DNA of 64,000 nt. It comes from Hymenobacter fodinae. Lineage in GTDB: Bacteria; Bacteroidota; Bacteroidia; Cytophagales; Hymenobacteraceae. The DNA lies in assembly GCF_004745825.1 (NCBI RefSeq), contig NZ_SRLA01000005.1:432442-496441 (forward strand). The letters run 5' to 3'. The notes under the pieces are model-generated. The model was given only the letters and a program-made list of their open reading frames with translations, ran no database searches and was not told where the DNA came from. Both the position numbers and the translations under genes were made by a program. This document shows, in pieces, positions 1 through 7,994 of the stretch (positions are counted from its first letter, which is position 1; every line of letters begins with the position of its first letter).

Positions 1-544
1 AGGCTTACCCGGTGTGGGAAGCCACCGAGGCCGAATGCTCAGCAGTGGAAGCTATTTTTCAGAAGATGCAGCACGAGCTTATCTCGGGCTACGCCTACAA
101 GCACGACCTGTTACGCACCTACGTGTGGGAGCTGATTCATCTGGTGCAGAAACTGCAACCTGCCCCGGCCCGACTGGCCACGCACAGCGCCGCCGAACGG
201 GTAGCCACTCAGTTCGCCGACCTGCTGGCCCAACAGTTTCCGCGCCAGAGTCCGCAGCCCCCGTTGCGCCTGCGCACCGCCGCCGACTACGCCGACCAAC
301 TGGCCGTGCACGTCAACCACCTCAACCGGGTGCTGAAGGAAACCACCGGCCACACCACTACCACTCTCATTAGCCAGCGCCTGCTGCAGGAGGCAAGCTG
401 TTGCTGCGGCAAACGAGCTGGAGCATCTCGGAAGTTGCCGATAGCTTGGGCTTTGCCGATGTGGCGCATTTCTGCACATTTTTCAAGCGCTACACTGCCC
501 AAACGCCGAGAGACTTCCGCAGCGCAGCCGTGTTTGAAATCTAA
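1..544 (+). pseudogene. AraC-family transcriptional regulator, 5'-truncated by the window edge and frameshifted
   Basis: The reading frame is already open at the left edge, so the N-terminal cupin part lies outside the window. The visible part is an AraC/XylS regulator: a linker, then the first helix-turn-helix (TAADYADQLAVHVNHLNRVL, GHTTTTLISQRLLQEA). Just after QEA, near position 393, the frame breaks. Reading one base further on restores the second helix-turn-helix (SEVADSLGFADVAHFCTFFK, then YTAQTPRDFR) and ends at a TAA at 542-544. One missing base explains this. Without the shift the frame runs as nonsense to about 746. The gene sits directly upstream of a co-directional SDR oxidoreductase, the usual arrangement for AraC regulator and target. 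It is either a fresh pseudogene or a sequencing error. The family call is firm; functional status is uncertain. Confidence 0.8.
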
Positions 545-646
545 AGCAATTGGCTTGATTGGCGAAGTTTACCCTAGGCCTGTCGGCCGCACCTTTGCGA
601 GGTATTCATTCACCTCTCTGGTGCGGAGCAAACACGAACAGGCAAT

Positions 647-1357
647 ATGGGAAACAAGAAAATTGCGCTGGTTTCCGGCGGCAATAAAGGTATCGGCTTG
701 GCCATTGTACGCGGGCTACTACGGGCAGGCTGCCGGGTTTACCTAGGCGCCCGCGAGGTAGCAAAAGGTCAGCAAGCCGCCGCGGAGCTAGCGGCAGAAG
801 GCGACGTACAGGTAATTGAGCTAGATCTGAACAGCCCAGAAACGCTGACGGCTGCCGCGGCCCACCTGCAGCGCGAGGTAGGCCACCTCGATATTCTGGT
901 GAACAACGCAGGTATCAACGTACCGGGTGATGGCCACGCGAGCCTGGCAGATGTTCGGAGCGTAGCGCAAGTCATGCAGACCAATTTTGTGGGCACGCTG
1001 GCAGTTGCTCAAACCTTTTTGCCGCTGCTGCGGCAGGCCGCGGCGGGGCGCATTGTCAACGTATCCAGTCCGCTGGGCTCCCTCACCCTCAGCAGGCAAA
1101 ACGACTGGGGCCTACTGGGGTATTCGGCCTCGAAAGCGGCCCTGAACATGCTCACCGTGCAACTGGCCTACGAACTACGCGACACGACCATCGCAGTAAA
1201 CTCGGCCAACCCCGGCTACACGGCCACCGACCTAAACGGCTTTGCCGGCACCGACACCCCCGACCAAGGAGCCGCGGAGGCCATCCGGCTAGCCTTGCTA
1301 CCCCCGGATGGTCCTACCGGCACAAGCTCTTCCGCCACGGCCGTATTGCCCTGGTAA
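647..1357 (+). CDS. SDR-family NAD(P)-dependent oxidoreductase
   Basis: A classical short-chain dehydrogenase/reductase of 236 residues, the usual size. The glycine-rich nucleotide site SGGNKGIG is at residues 10-17, the structural NNAG at 86-89, a serine in NVSS near 140, and the catalytic YSASK with Tyr159 and Lys163. It should be a cytoplasmic NAD(P)(H)-dependent carbonyl or alcohol oxidoreductase; the substrate cannot be read from sequence. It is the likely regulatory target of the broken AraC gene upstream. The C-terminal part follows the carbonyl-reductase-like pattern (NPGYTATDLN). It ends at a strong hairpin terminator shared with the convergent aldo/keto reductase. Confidence 0.93.
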   Translation: MGNKKIALVSGGNKGIGLAIVRGLLRAGCRVYLGAREVAKGQQAAAELAAEGDVQVIELDLNSPETLTAAAAHLQREVGHLDILVNNAGINVPGDGHASLADVRSVAQVMQTNFVGTLAVAQTFLPLLRQAAAGRIVNVSSPLGSLTLSRQNDWGLLGYSASKAALNMLTVQLAYELRDTTIAVNSANPGYTATDLNGFAGTDTPDQGAAEAIRLALLPPDGPTGTSSSATAVLPW

Positions 1358-1361
1358 ACAC

Positions 1362-1407
1362 TAAACCACCCCGCCACTAGCGCATTTGCTAGTGGTGGGG
1401 TGGTTTA
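1362..1407. terminator. Bidirectional hairpin terminator
   Basis: Arms of 20 bases (1362-1381 and 1388-1407) pair with a single G-U wobble around a 6-base loop. The hairpin lies between the convergent SDR and aldo/keto reductase genes and can serve both. Confidence 0.8.
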
Positions 1408-1425
1408 CTTCAGTGAAATCCCCTC

Positions 1426-2418
1426 TTATGAGCCTAGAATCTGCTCAATGCGACTCAGCTCCTCTTCGCTAAATTGAATGTTTTCCAAGCAGCGCAGCGA
1501 GTCCGTGAGTTGATCGGGCTTGCTGGCTCCGATAAGCACTGACGTTACCCGCTCATCGCGCAGAATCCAGGAAAGCGCCATTTGGGCGAGGCTCTGGCCA
1601 CGCTCCTGAGCCAGCGTATTCAGCTGCTGAATCTGGCCTAGGCGCTCCGGAGTAAGCTGGTTTTCGGTGAGGAAGCCGACGCCTTTCGCCACCCGTGAGT
1701 CGTCAGGAATGCCGTGCAGGTATTTGTCAGTGAGCAGGCCCTGGGCCAGGGGCGAGAACGGAATGCAGCCTACGCCTTCCTGGCCTAGCAGGTCGAATAG
1801 GCCACCTTCTACCCAGCGCTCAAACATGGAGTATTTGGGCTGGTGAATCAGGCAAGGCGTGCCTAGCTCCTGCAGAATCTGCATGGCGCGGGCGGCTTCT
1901 TCGGGCTGGTAGTTGCTGATGCCAACGTACAGCGCTTTGCCCTGGCGCACGACGTGGTCGAGGGCGCCCATGGTTTCTTCCAGGGGTGTGTCCGGGTCGG
2001 GACGGTGCGAGTAGAAGATGTCCACGTAGTCCAGCTTCATGCGCTTGAGGCTCTGGTCGAGGCTGGAGAGGAGGTATTTGCGGGAGCCCCATTCGCCGTA
2101 GGGCCCCTCCCACATGTGGTAGCCGGCTTTGGTGGAGATAATCAGCTCGTCGCGGTAGCCGTAGAAATCTTCCTTCAGGATGCGGCCGAAGTTGGTTTCG
2201 GCAGAGCCGGGCGGCGGACCGTAGTTGTTGGCCAAATCGAAGTGCGTCACGCCGCTGTCGAAGGCCCGGTGCAAAATGGCGCGAAAGTTACTGAGCACAT
2301 CCACGTCGCCAAAGTTGTGCCAGAGGCCTAGGGACACGGCTGGCAGCTTAAGGCCACTCCGGCCGCAGCGCCGGTAGAGCATGGAGGAATAGCGGGAGGG
2401 GTTTGGTTGGTAGGGCAT
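1426..2418 (-). CDS. Aldo/keto reductase, YghZ/MgrA-like
   Basis: A 330-residue aldo/keto reductase with the features of the YghZ (L-glyceraldehyde 3-phosphate reductase) branch: an N-terminal YRRCGRSGLKLP, LGLWHNFGD, then the catalytic Asp/Tyr region HFDLANNYGPPPGSAE, Lys in STKAGYHMW, and His in FYSHRPD. The C-terminal part has the NADPH-binding stretch (SVLIGASKPDQL). It is predicted to reduce small aldehydes such as glyceraldehyde 3-phosphate or methylglyoxal with NADPH in the cytoplasm. The subfamily call rests on the N-terminal pattern; the exact substrate is not certain. It is a single gene on the minus strand, with a divergent VOC protein upstream. Confidence 0.92.
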   Translation of the reverse strand: MPYQPNPSRYSSMLYRRCGRSGLKLPAVSLGLWHNFGDVDVLSNFRAILHRAFDSGVTHFDLANNYGPPPGSAETNFGRILKEDFYGYRDELIISTKAGYHMWEGPYGEWGSRKYLLSSLDQSLKRMKLDYVDIFYSHRPDPDTPLEETMGALDHVVRQGKALYVGISNYQPEEAARAMQILQELGTPCLIHQPKYSMFERWVEGGLFDLLGQEGVGCIPFSPLAQGLLTDKYLHGIPDDSRVAKGVGFLTENQLTPERLGQIQQLNTLAQERGQSLAQMALSWILRDERVTSVLIGASKPDQLTDSLRCLENIQFSEEELSRIEQILGS

Positions 2419-2566
2419 CTAGAAAGTATGTAGTTGGATAGAGACAGCAAGTACGCAGGAACCAGTGCAATGCAAGCTCAACCGCAGCCAATTTTTCACA
2501 CGTAGTGCTCTATCTTTCTCCGCCGAACATCTTTCAGGCAATCCGCTCTACTTCCTTCCGAACGTG

Positions 2567-2935
2567 ATGACCCCTCAAATCCGCTCCCTCCGTCCTTTCA
2601 TTGGCGCCAAAGATTTTGCCGTTTCGCGCAGCTTTTACCAAGCCTGGGGATTCGTTGAAACGGTGCTGTCGCCGGCCATGTCTCTCTTTTCCCGCGAGGG
2701 CGTAAGCTTTTACCTGCAGAATTATTACGTGCCCGAATGGGTAGACAACACCATGCTGTTTCTGGAAGTGGAAGACGTGGAGAAATACTGGGCTGAGCTT
2801 ACGGCGCTGGATTTGCCCGGCCGCTACGCCGGGGTGCGGGTGTTGCCCATCCGGCACGAGGACTGGGGTAAAGAAGGCTTCGTGCACGACCCCGCCGGCG
2901 TGCTCTGGCACATTGGCGAGTTCAAAAGTGAATAG
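2567..2935 (+). CDS. VOC-superfamily (glyoxalase/bleomycin-resistance-like) protein
   Basis: A single-domain vicinal-oxygen-chelate protein of 122 residues. It begins with a paired beta-alpha-beta element (LRPFIGAKDFAVSRSFYQAWGF), has the mid-domain strand FLEVEDVEKYW, and ends in the family's typical DPAGVLWHIGEF with the metal-ligand-position Glu. The frame can be extended 34 codons upstream from a TTG-like start, but the ATG at 2567 places the domain at the very N-terminus as in relatives, so it was chosen. Members include glyoxalases, dioxygenases and drug-binding immunity proteins; nothing here decides between them. Confidence 0.85.
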   Translation: MTPQIRSLRPFIGAKDFAVSRSFYQAWGFVETVLSPAMSLFSREGVSFYLQNYYVPEWVDNTMLFLEVEDVEKYWAELTALDLPGRYAGVRVLPIRHEDWGKEGFVHDPAGVLWHIGEFKSE

Positions 2936-2973
2936 CCTTCATACGCCGCTCGTAGCTGAGTAGACTATCGCAC

Positions 2974-3117
2974 ATGAAGTTTCTCTTTGCCTTTGCTCTG
3001 GCATTGGCTCCTATTTTAGATTTTGGTCAACCGGCTATGCCTAGGCCAAAAGGGCCAATGGCACTACTATACAGCAGTGTTATTCACAGTTCATTAATTA
3101 CAATTAGTCAACTTTGA
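2974..3117 (+). CDS. Small signal-peptide-bearing ORF, possible gene remnant
   Basis: A 47-codon frame starts with a convincing signal peptide (Lys then FLFAFALALAPIL) but soon becomes featureless and stops as base composition turns AT-rich. It may be the 5' stump of an exported-protein gene whose remainder was replaced when the AT-rich patch arrived, or chance. No family recognised. The signal-peptide-like start is the only support. Confidence 0.3.
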   Translation: MKFLFAFALALAPILDFGQPAMPRPKGPMALLYSSVIHSSLITISQL

Positions 3118-3181
3118 TTAAGAACATATCCTCTCAAACCTCCTCGACTTTCAGGTTCCTATATCAAGGCAAACCAAGTTA

Positions 3182-3411
3182 CTACAATTGCTGCTCCAGT
3201 GTGGCCTTTAGGTCGCGCAAGCAGCCACGTACATTATGCGCCAGGATGTATTTCTCTAGAGCGGAAAACAGCTGCAAAGGCTGTCTCAGCGCAAAGGCAT
3301 AGGTAAAAGCTGCCTTGGTAGTGCCAGCGCTTAGCTCTTCAAAACGCCAGGAGCCGGCAAACGTGGCGAACATTCCCGCCGGCTTGGTCAGCTTTATAGC
3401 TGCAACCGATG
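3182..3411 (-). pseudogene. C-terminal remnant of an SRPBCC/START-like protein
   Basis: On the minus strand a coherent C-terminal segment can be read: SFNLPSVAAIKLTKPAG, then MFATFAGSWRFEELSAGTTK and the closing helix QPLQLFSALEKYILAHNV followed by GCLRDLKATLE. That pattern (beta strands, then a long amphipathic C-terminal helix) is typical of polyketide-cyclase/START-like SRPBCC proteins. Going upstream the frame meets a stop (TAA of the line ...TE*ASFN) and the sequence becomes AT-rich and meaningless, so the N-terminal two thirds are gone. An internal ATG at 3373 could start a 63-residue peptide, but a truncated gene is more likely. The family call is tentative. Confidence 0.45.
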
Positions 3412-3721
3412 GTAGATTGAACGATGCTTACTCCGTTTCCATACATAAAAAGGCACCATGATTTTACTACCTAGATGAAACGTTTCGGTCTCCTACTACA
3501 AGATTTCAGCTGGATATTGCGGGATCTTTAGGACAAAATATTTTGAACCATGTTAATAATACATATGACACCAATGACACGTCGGACATAACATTTATTT
3601 TAATAATAACGAAGTATATATTTATATAAATGTTATATTACACAATAATAACACCACCATAATCATTCATCATACATACACTATATTTATTTAACAAATG
3701 TTAAACTATAAAAAACAAGAC

Positions 3722-4147
3722 ATGAATAGTAACCCAATATTCACAATAAATATAATATATTACTTGCTATTCTTTTTGTTATTTGGTTGCAAAAACAAAA
3801 CTAGTGAATACAAATTAACTAATGGAAATTATAAATTTTGGGATGTATACAAATATCATAGAGGAAAAAAGTATTTGTATGGTTCATATGCGCTGCATAA
3901 AAAAGGAACATTACAATTGTACTTTTATAACAGGTATCATAAAAGATGCAAATGGCATACAGGTGATGCTGTTTATCCAAATACTTGGTTTCTCAAACAT
4001 AATGATACTATTTACATACAAGGATTTTTCAAAAGAATAATACTACTATCTAGCGACAGTGTAATATTAAAGAACACAGTATCTGGTGATACTTTATTGT
4101 TTTTAAAATCTAAAAATCAAAGCTTAAACTACGATTGTAATACATAG
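3722..4147 (+). CDS. Small AT-rich lipoprotein, function unknown
   Basis: A 141-residue protein starting at the ATG at 3722. A type II signal peptide (YYLLFFLLFGC) gives a predicted lipidated Cys23, followed by a Lys/Asn-rich mature domain with beta-type periodicity (SYALHKKGTLQLYFYNRYHK, DTIYIQGFF, SGDTLLFL). An alternative ATG at 3698 adds eight residues before the signal peptide. Base composition and codon use are strikingly AT-rich compared with the GC-rich genes around it, and the flanking non-coding DNA is equally AT-rich, which points to acquisition from a low-GC Bacteroidota. No family is recognised. The lipoprotein signal is clear; being a real gene is likely but unproven. Confidence 0.6.
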   Translation: MNSNPIFTINIIYYLLFFLLFGCKNKTSEYKLTNGNYKFWDVYKYHRGKKYLYGSYALHKKGTLQLYFYNRYHKRCKWHTGDAVYPNTWFLKHNDTIYIQGFFKRIILLSSDSVILKNTVSGDTLLFLKSKNQSLNYDCNT

Positions 4148-4559
4148 TTATTCTTTATAATACAATTATTGCTAGTTATTATAGACACTGAAAAAAATTA
4201 TAACAATGCACCTTATGCATTTAAACACATAGCAACTTTCTGCCTGCCTTCTAGTATGATATCTTCCCTCAGAAAAGAATCCCAGACCAGACGCTAGCTA
4301 TAATTTTGAGTGTACTCAAATCCCTGCTATTGCGGACCAGCAATAAGAATGGAATCAACGAGCTTCAGCAGTTTCATATTCAGTATCGCGGCTATCAAGC
4401 TTCAATTTATATCGTTGAGAAAGGCAGAAATCGTAACAAGACTAGTAATAAAAAATATTGTTACTCGACCCTGTAGTACCACCTTTGGCCTTGACTAGGT
4501 TCTGGCAATATTATCTTGCTACCTATTTATGGCTTTATGCTAAAAAAATAGACTCTTAA
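4148..4559. other. AT-rich intergenic stretch without a supportable gene
   Basis: This stretch continues the AT-rich patch. Only short chance frames are present (one of about 60 codons near 4310-4498 has no protein-like character). No hairpin terminator or tRNA is visible. It may hold promoter sequence for the gene at 4560. Confidence 0.5.
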
Positions 4560-5066
4560 ATGGGCAAGCATATTCTTGAAATATTATCTTATATAAATCT
4601 CAATAAAGCTATTGCGTTGGCCCAGGCACACGTAGAGCATATAAACCAAAATTTGCAGGCCCCAGATGACTATAAGTATGTTTTGGGTGCGCCTGTTCAG
4701 TATGTGCACTGCTACTACTTTGATTACCAAGTACAGTACAAATTTGAATTGTCTCAGGATCAATGGTCCATGTTCACAGGAGCACCAGGCTTTGTGGTCA
4801 ATCGAAAAAATGGGTTGCTTAAGACTATTTCTTGGAGCGAGTTGCCCCAACTTCCAGAGCAGTCGGCTCTTTGGCAGCGAAATCAAGCTTTAGCTGTTCA
4901 GCTAGCTCGCAATCCTATTACTCTTGCAACCCTGCGGCGTTATTTGCCTCTGCCTTTGCCTGAATTAGTCGCGTTTTATATACAACTCCGCCGAGTCGAT
5001 ATTCCAGCGCATCAAAAAGCAGCCATTATACTTGCTCAACTAATGCGTGGGACGGGTATTGAGTAA
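4560..5066 (+). CDS. Hypothetical protein, possibly immunity-protein (YrhB/Imm35)-like
   Basis: A 168-residue cytoplasmic protein without signal peptide. The first half has an alpha-beta pattern ending in APGFVVNRKNGLLKTISW, which recalls small YrhB/Imm35-type immunity folds where a strand reading 'x-hh-h-(D/N)-xx-(T/N)-G-x-h' closes the sheet. The second half (QSALWQRNQALAVQLARNPI, then LATLRRYLPLPLPELVAFY) is helical. This is weak pattern matching, not a family assignment. Composition is less extreme than the lipoprotein before it but still poorer in GC than the helicase after it. A toxin partner is not visible nearby. Confidence 0.6.
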   Translation: MGKHILEILSYINLNKAIALAQAHVEHINQNLQAPDDYKYVLGAPVQYVHCYYFDYQVQYKFELSQDQWSMFTGAPGFVVNRKNGLLKTISWSELPQLPEQSALWQRNQALAVQLARNPITLATLRRYLPLPLPELVAFYIQLRRVDIPAHQKAAIILAQLMRGTGIE

Positions 5067-5152
5067 TCTCCATTCTCAAAAATCTCCCCGACCTTCGGCC
5101 ACTCTTTTGCCTGTTTCGTTGTTATCAACGAATCTACAAATACTCCCTTCTT

Positions 5153-7135
5153 TTGTCTGAACAACCTACGTATACCGACCCTTACGCGCTAGAGAAAGAG
5201 CTGCGCAAGGTGGAGGCCCTCATGAAGCTCGAGCAGCAGGAGGACCTGGAACAATTTAAAATCAAGAGTGCCAAGGCCTCCATTGCGGAGCGCCAGCAGC
5301 GCGGCCTGACGTGGTATCCCGTCAAAATAACCAAGGAAGATATCGGCTTTGGAGGAAAGCTCGTGCTGGAACTGGAGCGCCCCGCCAGCCAGGGTGGCCT
5401 ACACCTGTTTCAGGTAGGCAAAAACGCCGCGCTGTTCGGCAATATTCCCGGCCGCTCGGGTTCCGACAGGCCTACGCTTAACGGCGTAATTACCAGTGTA
5501 AAGCGCAACAAAATTACGCTGGCCACCACCAAGGAAGACCTCCCCGACTGGGTGGATGAGGGCAAGTTGGGCGTGGACCTGACCTTTGACGAGGTGAGTT
5601 ACCGCGAGATGGAGTATGCTCTGGGCAAAGTAATGGGCGCCTATGACGGGCGCCTGGCGGAGCTACGCGACGTGCTGCTGGGTGCCAAACCCGCCCGCTA
5701 CAAGCCCGAGAGTGAAGTGCAGCTCTATTACCCCTCCCCGCTCAACGACTCCCAGTTGGCGGCGGTGCGCCACGTGCTGGCCGCCCAAGATGTAGCCATC
5801 ATCCACGGCCCACCCGGCACCGGCAAAACGACCACGCTGGTGCAGGCCATTCTGGAAACCATTCGGCGGGAGCGGCGGGTGCTGGTGTGCGCCCCCAGCA
5901 ACACAGCCGTGGACTTGCTCACGGAAAAGCTCGCTGAGCGCAACGTCAACGTGATTCGGATGGGTAACCCTTCGCGGGTGTCGGATCTGCTGCTCCAGCA
6001 CACGCTGGATGCCCAGATTATGAACCACAAGAGCTACGCCGAGCTGAAAAGCATGCGCCAAACCGCCGAGCAATACCGCGAGGAGGCCGGCAAATTCAAG
6101 CGCCACTTTGGCTGGGAGGAGCGTGAGCAGCGCCGCCACCTAAAAGAGCAGGCGCACATGCTGCTGCAGGAGTCGGACCAACTGGAGCGCTACATCACGG
6201 AGGATCTGCTGGAGCAGGTGCAGGTGATTACGTGCACACTGGTGGGCGCTTCTAACCGTGCCATCCGCCACCTGACTTACGAAACCGTGTTCATTGATGA
6301 AGCTGCCCAGGCCCTGGAGCCCGGCTGCTGGATTCCGATTACCAAAGCCAACCGCGTGGTGCTGGCCGGCGACCATCAGCAGCTACCCCCCACCGTGAAG
6401 AGCGAGAAAGCAGCGCAGGGTGGCCTACGCGAAACGCTGTTTGAGAAGTGCATCCGGCGGCAGCCCAACACGGCCCGCATGCTGGAGGTGCAGTACCGCA
6501 TGCACGAGCAGATCATGGAGTTCAGCTCGGAGCAGTTTTACGAAGGCCGTCTGAAAGCCGCGCCCAGCGTGGCCCACGCCGACTTGCCCGACTACGACCT
6601 GCGCTTCGCCCCCGACATGGCCGTGGAATTCCTGGATACGGCCGGTTTCGGCTTCCAGGAGATGACCATTGAGGAAAGCCGCTCCACTGCTAATCCTGAA
6701 GAAGCCGACCTGCTGCTCAAGCGTCTCGCCCAGCTGCTAGAACCCTACGACCAGGCCGACCACGAAGCCGACCTGCTCACCATCGGCGTCATTGCCCCCT
6801 ATCGCGCCCAAATTAATTACCTGAAGGATGCGGTGGAGGAAAACGACGAGCTGGTAGGCCTCATGGAGCACCGCATGCTCAGCATCGGCACCGTCGACTC
6901 GTTCCAGGGGCAGGAGCGCGACATCATTGCCATCAGCCTCACCCGCAGCAACCAGCACGGTGATATCGGCTTCCTCGCCGACATCCGCCGCATGAACGTT
7001 GGCATGACCCGGGCCCGCCGCAAGCTGCTGTTGGTAGGCGACTCTAGCACTCTAGGCTCCCACCCCTTTTACAAAGCCTTCTTGGACTACGTGGAAAGCA
7101 TCGGCGCCTACCGCACCGCGTGGGAATTGCAATAA
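5153..7135 (+). CDS. Superfamily 1B DNA/RNA helicase, IGHMBP2-like
   Basis: A 660-residue Upf1/IGHMBP2-type helicase. Order: N-terminal helical and beta-barrel region, Q motif-like LNDSQLAAVRHVL, Walker A GPPGTGKT at 219-226, motif Ia VCAPSNTAVDLL, Walker B IDEAAQALE (DEAA at 382-385), motif III LAGDHQQLPPTV, an insertion-bearing 2A domain with QYRMHEQI, and motifs V-VI (GTVDSFQGQERDIIAISLTRSN, NVGMTRARRKLLLVG). It should unwind nucleic acid 5'-3' with ATP; the bacterial role is unknown. No ATG exists in frame upstream before a stop, and the family's N-terminal region (DPYALEKELRKVEALMKLEQ) is only complete if translation starts at the TTG at 5153. An ATG at 5222 would cut this region. Confidence 0.92.
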   Translation: MSEQPTYTDPYALEKELRKVEALMKLEQQEDLEQFKIKSAKASIAERQQRGLTWYPVKITKEDIGFGGKLVLELERPASQGGLHLFQVGKNAALFGNIPGRSGSDRPTLNGVITSVKRNKITLATTKEDLPDWVDEGKLGVDLTFDEVSYREMEYALGKVMGAYDGRLAELRDVLLGAKPARYKPESEVQLYYPSPLNDSQLAAVRHVLAAQDVAIIHGPPGTGKTTTLVQAILETIRRERRVLVCAPSNTAVDLLTEKLAERNVNVIRMGNPSRVSDLLLQHTLDAQIMNHKSYAELKSMRQTAEQYREEAGKFKRHFGWEEREQRRHLKEQAHMLLQESDQLERYITEDLLEQVQVITCTLVGASNRAIRHLTYETVFIDEAAQALEPGCWIPITKANRVVLAGDHQQLPPTVKSEKAAQGGLRETLFEKCIRRQPNTARMLEVQYRMHEQIMEFSSEQFYEGRLKAAPSVAHADLPDYDLRFAPDMAVEFLDTAGFGFQEMTIEESRSTANPEEADLLLKRLAQLLEPYDQADHEADLLTIGVIAPYRAQINYLKDAVEENDELVGLMEHRMLSIGTVDSFQGQERDIIAISLTRSNQHGDIGFLADIRRMNVGMTRARRKLLLVGDSSTLGSHPFYKAFLDYVESIGAYRTAWELQ

Positions 7136-7162
7136 TGGCTTAGCCACCTAGGCCTAATAGTA

Positions 7163-7219
7163 GACACCGCCAGTATCTACATGCTTCACTAAAGTTTGCA
7201 TGTAGATACTGGCGGTGTC
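7163..7219. terminator. Perfect 22-bp stem bidirectional terminator
   Basis: Bases 7163-7184 are an exact reverse complement of 7198-7219 across a 13-base loop, followed by GTTTTG on the plus strand. It lies between the convergent helicase and lipoprotein genes and probably ends both transcripts. Confidence 0.85.
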
Positions 7220-7225
7220 GTTTTG

Positions 7226-7777
7226 TCAATCAGCGAGGCTTATTGGTTGTAGCCCTGCGGTAGTTGTTTCAGTAGAAATCCAGCCATTGATTTGGTATAG
7301 ACCACTACCGTAACGCATGTTTTGTGGCAGCTCCGAAATTGTTTGGTAGGCCACAGTGAAGTAGTATCGTTGGTCCGTTGCGTCGTAGTGCCCAACACCA
7401 TCGCCGATTTGGTTGACCTTGTACTTGCGGCTATTGCCAGCATATAACAATTGCAGCTTTTTGATAGTGAGTCGTTGATGATCTAGTTGCACTTGCAAGC
7501 GCAAAGTCCCTAGTGAATCCTGGTTGCAACGTATCGTGGCTGTATAAGCTGAGTTTGTCGCCACCACATCCGACAGCTGCACTTCCTGATAAGCAACTGT
7601 TGGATCTGGTCCTAACATTTTAGCCTGATCAGAGTCAGCTGATATAAGCTGCCATTGTACGGCATCTTGAGTACCAACTAACTCCTTGCCGGCAGACAAA
7701 CTTGCAGAAGGATGCGCACTACAACCAAGCAATGCAATTGACCCGGTTACTAGTAAAGAGGTGATAAGTTCACGCAT
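7226..7777 (-). CDS. Putative lipoprotein of unknown function
   Basis: A 183-residue exported protein with a type II signal peptide ending IALLGC (predicted lipidated Cys19). The mature part is beta-rich with alternating polar and hydrophobic residues (LRLQVQLDHQRLTIKKLQLL, YYFTVAYQTI) and no motif I can name. It is probably anchored in the inner leaflet of the outer membrane. GC content is visibly lower than in the helicase on its left and the asparaginase on its right. No operon partner: it is convergent with the helicase and divergent from the peptidase. Confidence 0.75.
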   Translation of the reverse strand: MRELITSLLVTGSIALLGCSAHPSASLSAGKELVGTQDAVQWQLISADSDQAKMLGPDPTVAYQEVQLSDVVATNSAYTATIRCNQDSLGTLRLQVQLDHQRLTIKKLQLLYAGNSRKYKVNQIGDGVGHYDATDQRYYFTVAYQTISELPQNMRYGSGLYQINGWISTETTTAGLQPISLAD

Positions 7778-7994
7778 AATACTCTCGCTTTAAACCATAA
7801 ATATAGGATTACCCTGACGTTCTAGAGCCTTTCTTTTTCGCATCTCCTTTCATACCAAGGCTTGTCTCGCATTCACGGCGCCGCTACCCTCCGTATTTAT
7901 TCGAGGCCGCGTAAAAACACTGAAAAGCCCGATTCTGAGGAACGGGGACGGTTTTGTTGCGTACCTGCTAGCATCACTAGCTAGCCTTCTACCC

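Noticed and set aside
111..479. Frame opposite the AraC gene
   Set aside because: It mirrors codon structure of the real gene on the other strand and has no protein-like motif.
4310..4498. 62-codon frame in the AT-rich patch
   Set aside because: No start context, no compositional bias by codon position and no plausible protein pattern.
3400..5070. Toxin-antitoxin or phage-defence system
   Set aside because: Only a lipoprotein and one weakly immunity-like protein are present; no nuclease, toxin or sensor gene is visible.
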